In this document: piece after piece, positions 63,046 through 64,000 of the stretch
Layout: each line of letters starts with the position of its first letter
Numbering within the stretch: position 1 is the first letter of the stretch
Source: Chthonobacter albigriseus
GTDB lineage: Bacteria > Pseudomonadota > Alphaproteobacteria > Rhizobiales > Pleomorphomonadaceae
DNA: 64,000 nucleotides
Reading direction: 5' to 3'
NCBI RefSeq assembly: GCF_013839445.1
Contig: NZ_JACDIT010000001.1
Coordinates: forward strand, 1,343,935-1,407,934
Notes under the pieces: generated by a model
Told to the model about the DNA's origin: nothing
The model's input: the letters and a program-made list of their open reading frames with translations, nothing else
The model's database searches: none
Position numbers and translations under genes: made by a program

Positions 63046-63795
63046 ATGAAGATCCTCGTGCCCGTGAAGCGGGTGGTCGACTACAACGTGAAGATCCGCG
63101 TGAAGCCGGACGGCTCGGGCGTCGATCTCGCCAACGTCAAGATGTCGATGAACCCTTTCGACGAAATCGCCGTCGAGGAGGCGCTGCGCCTGAAGGAAGC
63201 CGGCAAGGCGACGGAGGTCGTCGCCGTCTCGATCGGGCCTGCGCAGGCTCAGGAGACGCTGCGCACCGCCCTTGCCATGGGCGCCGACCGCGGCATCCTG
63301 GTCCAGGTGGACGGCACCGTGGAGCCGCTCGCCGTCGCCAAGATCCTGAAGGGCATCGTCGCCGAGGAGGCCCCCGGCCTCGTGGTCCTCGGCAAGCAGG
63401 CGATCGATGACGACTGCAACCAGACCGGCCAGATGCTCGCTGCACTCTTGGGCTGGCCGCAGGGCACCTTCGCCTCCAAGGTTGCGCTCGCCGAGGGCAC
63501 CGTCGACGTCACCCGTGAGGTGGACGGTGGCCTGCAGACGGTGTCGTTGAAGCTTCCGGCGATCGTCACCACCGATCTGCGCCTCAACGAGCCGCGCTAC
63601 GCTTCGCTGCCCAACATCATGAAGGCGAAGAAAAAGCCGCTCGACGTCAAGTCGCCGGCCGACTACGGCGTCGACGTCACGCCCCGCCTCACGGTCGTGA
63701 AGACGGCCGAGCCGAAGGGCCGCACCGCGGGCGTCAAGGTCGCCTCGGTGGCCGACCTCGTCATGAAGCTGAAGACCGAAGCCGGCGTGCTCTGA
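63046..63795 (+). CDS. etfB: Electron transfer flavoprotein subunit beta
   Basis: The 249-residue beta subunit of ETF, which accepts electrons from acyl-CoA dehydrogenases and passes them to ETF-ubiquinone oxidoreductase. N-terminal [20 protein letters not shown], the AMP-binding region ([33 protein letters not shown] near residue 110) and the signature [24 protein letters not shown] near 168 are all standard. Length normal. etfA follows 14 bp later. Confidence 0.97.
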   Translation: MKILVPVKRVVDYNVKIRVKPDGSGVDLANVKMSMNPFDEIAVEEALRLKEAGKATEVVAVSIGPAQAQETLRTALAMGADRGILVQVDGTVEPLAVAKILKGIVAEEAPGLVVLGKQAIDDDCNQTGQMLAALLGWPQGTFASKVALAEGTVDVTREVDGGLQTVSLKLPAIVTTDLRLNEPRYASLPNIMKAKKKPLDVKSPADYGVDVTPRLTVVKTAEPKGRTAGVKVASVADLVMKLKTEAGVL

Positions 63796-63809
63796 AGGAG
63801 TTCAAACCC

Positions 63810-64000
63810 ATGACCACTCTCCTCATCGCCGAGCACGACAACGCCTCCGTCAAGGACGCCACCAACAAGGCGCTGACCGCCGCCGCCGCCATCGGCGGCG
63901 AGATCCACGTGCTCGTCGCCGGATCGAACGCGGCTGCGGCCGCCGCCGAGGCCGCCAAGCTCGATGGCGTCGCCAAGGTGCTCCACGTCGACGCGCCCGC
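63810..64000 (+). CDS. etfA: Electron transfer flavoprotein subunit alpha, 5' part
   Basis: Only the first 63 codons are present; the window ends inside the gene. The start MTTLLIAEHDNASVKDATNKALTAA is typical of ETF alpha, the FAD-binding subunit. GAAGGAG precedes the ATG. It forms an operon with etfB, 14 bp upstream. Confidence 0.93.
   Translation, partial: MTTLLIAEHDNASVKDATNKALTAAAAIGGEIHVLVAGSNAAAAAAEAAKLDGVAKVLHVDAP

Overview
This window is a gene-dense stretch of chromosome at roughly two-thirds GC from an alphaproteobacterium, most likely of the Hyphomicrobiales (Rhizobiales) group. That reading rests on lineage-typical genes: the cell-cycle regulator TrcR (DUF1013), the 1,600-residue NAD-type glutamate dehydrogenase, a CarD regulator, the CobS/CobT cobaltochelatase pair, a SUV3-like helicase next to an S4 protein and FdxA, a GTTC-N7-GTTC LexA box, and a group I intron inside tRNA-Arg(CCU). 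There is no rRNA operon, CRISPR array, prophage or insertion sequence. Genus and species cannot be fixed from what is visible.

Layout. 1-5.1 kb: the 3' end of pntB, a TPR lipoprotein, ribosomal protein S21, the purE-purK pair and a small DUF465 protein. 5.1-7.2 kb: the least dense part, with lower GC, an exported protein with a sorting-signal-like tail, 0.7 kb of empty sequence and a second DUF465 gene. 7.2-24 kb: an OpgC-like acyltransferase, a TauE exporter, prpE, trcR, thpR, a minimal metallopeptidase, argC, leuD, a LysE exporter, RidA, a DUF1223 protein, a flavoprotein, htpG with a heat-shock-type promoter, a large CHASE-PAS-GGDEF-EAL protein and an acetyltransferase. 24.0-24.3 kb: the split tRNA gene.

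24.5-36.5 kb: a nuclease-like protein paired with an M48 lipoprotein, then a long minus-strand series (rpoH, carD, fdxA, S4 protein, SUV3-like helicase). A 560-bp noncoding stretch crowded with GANTC sites follows, then a DUF3108 protein, rpmB and a queuosine-precursor-type transporter. 36.5-46 kb: a phytase-esterase-like protein, cobT, cobS, a J-domain protein, bolA, aroB-aroK, xerD and accA. 46-53 kb: an L,D-transpeptidase lipoprotein, an acetyltransferase, imuA-imuB under a LexA box, ppa, and a DMT exporter divergent from a MarR regulator. 53-64 kb: the giant glutamate dehydrogenase, gluQ, an AlkA-like glycosylase, a carboxylesterase, a Hig1-like mini membrane protein, a PagL-like protein, a cobalamin adenosyltransferase, a rhomboid protease and the start of etfB-etfA.

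Functionally this is mostly housekeeping: purine, arginine, leucine, shikimate and fatty-acid synthesis, cobalamin cobalt insertion and adenosylation, redox balance (pntB, etfBA, fdxA), heat shock (rpoH, htpG) and SOS mutagenesis (imuAB). The most unusual material is noncoding: the tRNA intron, the GANTC cluster, and several perfect dyads upstream of prpE, a DUF465 gene and etfBA. I see no multi-gene cassette that looks like a wholly new system.
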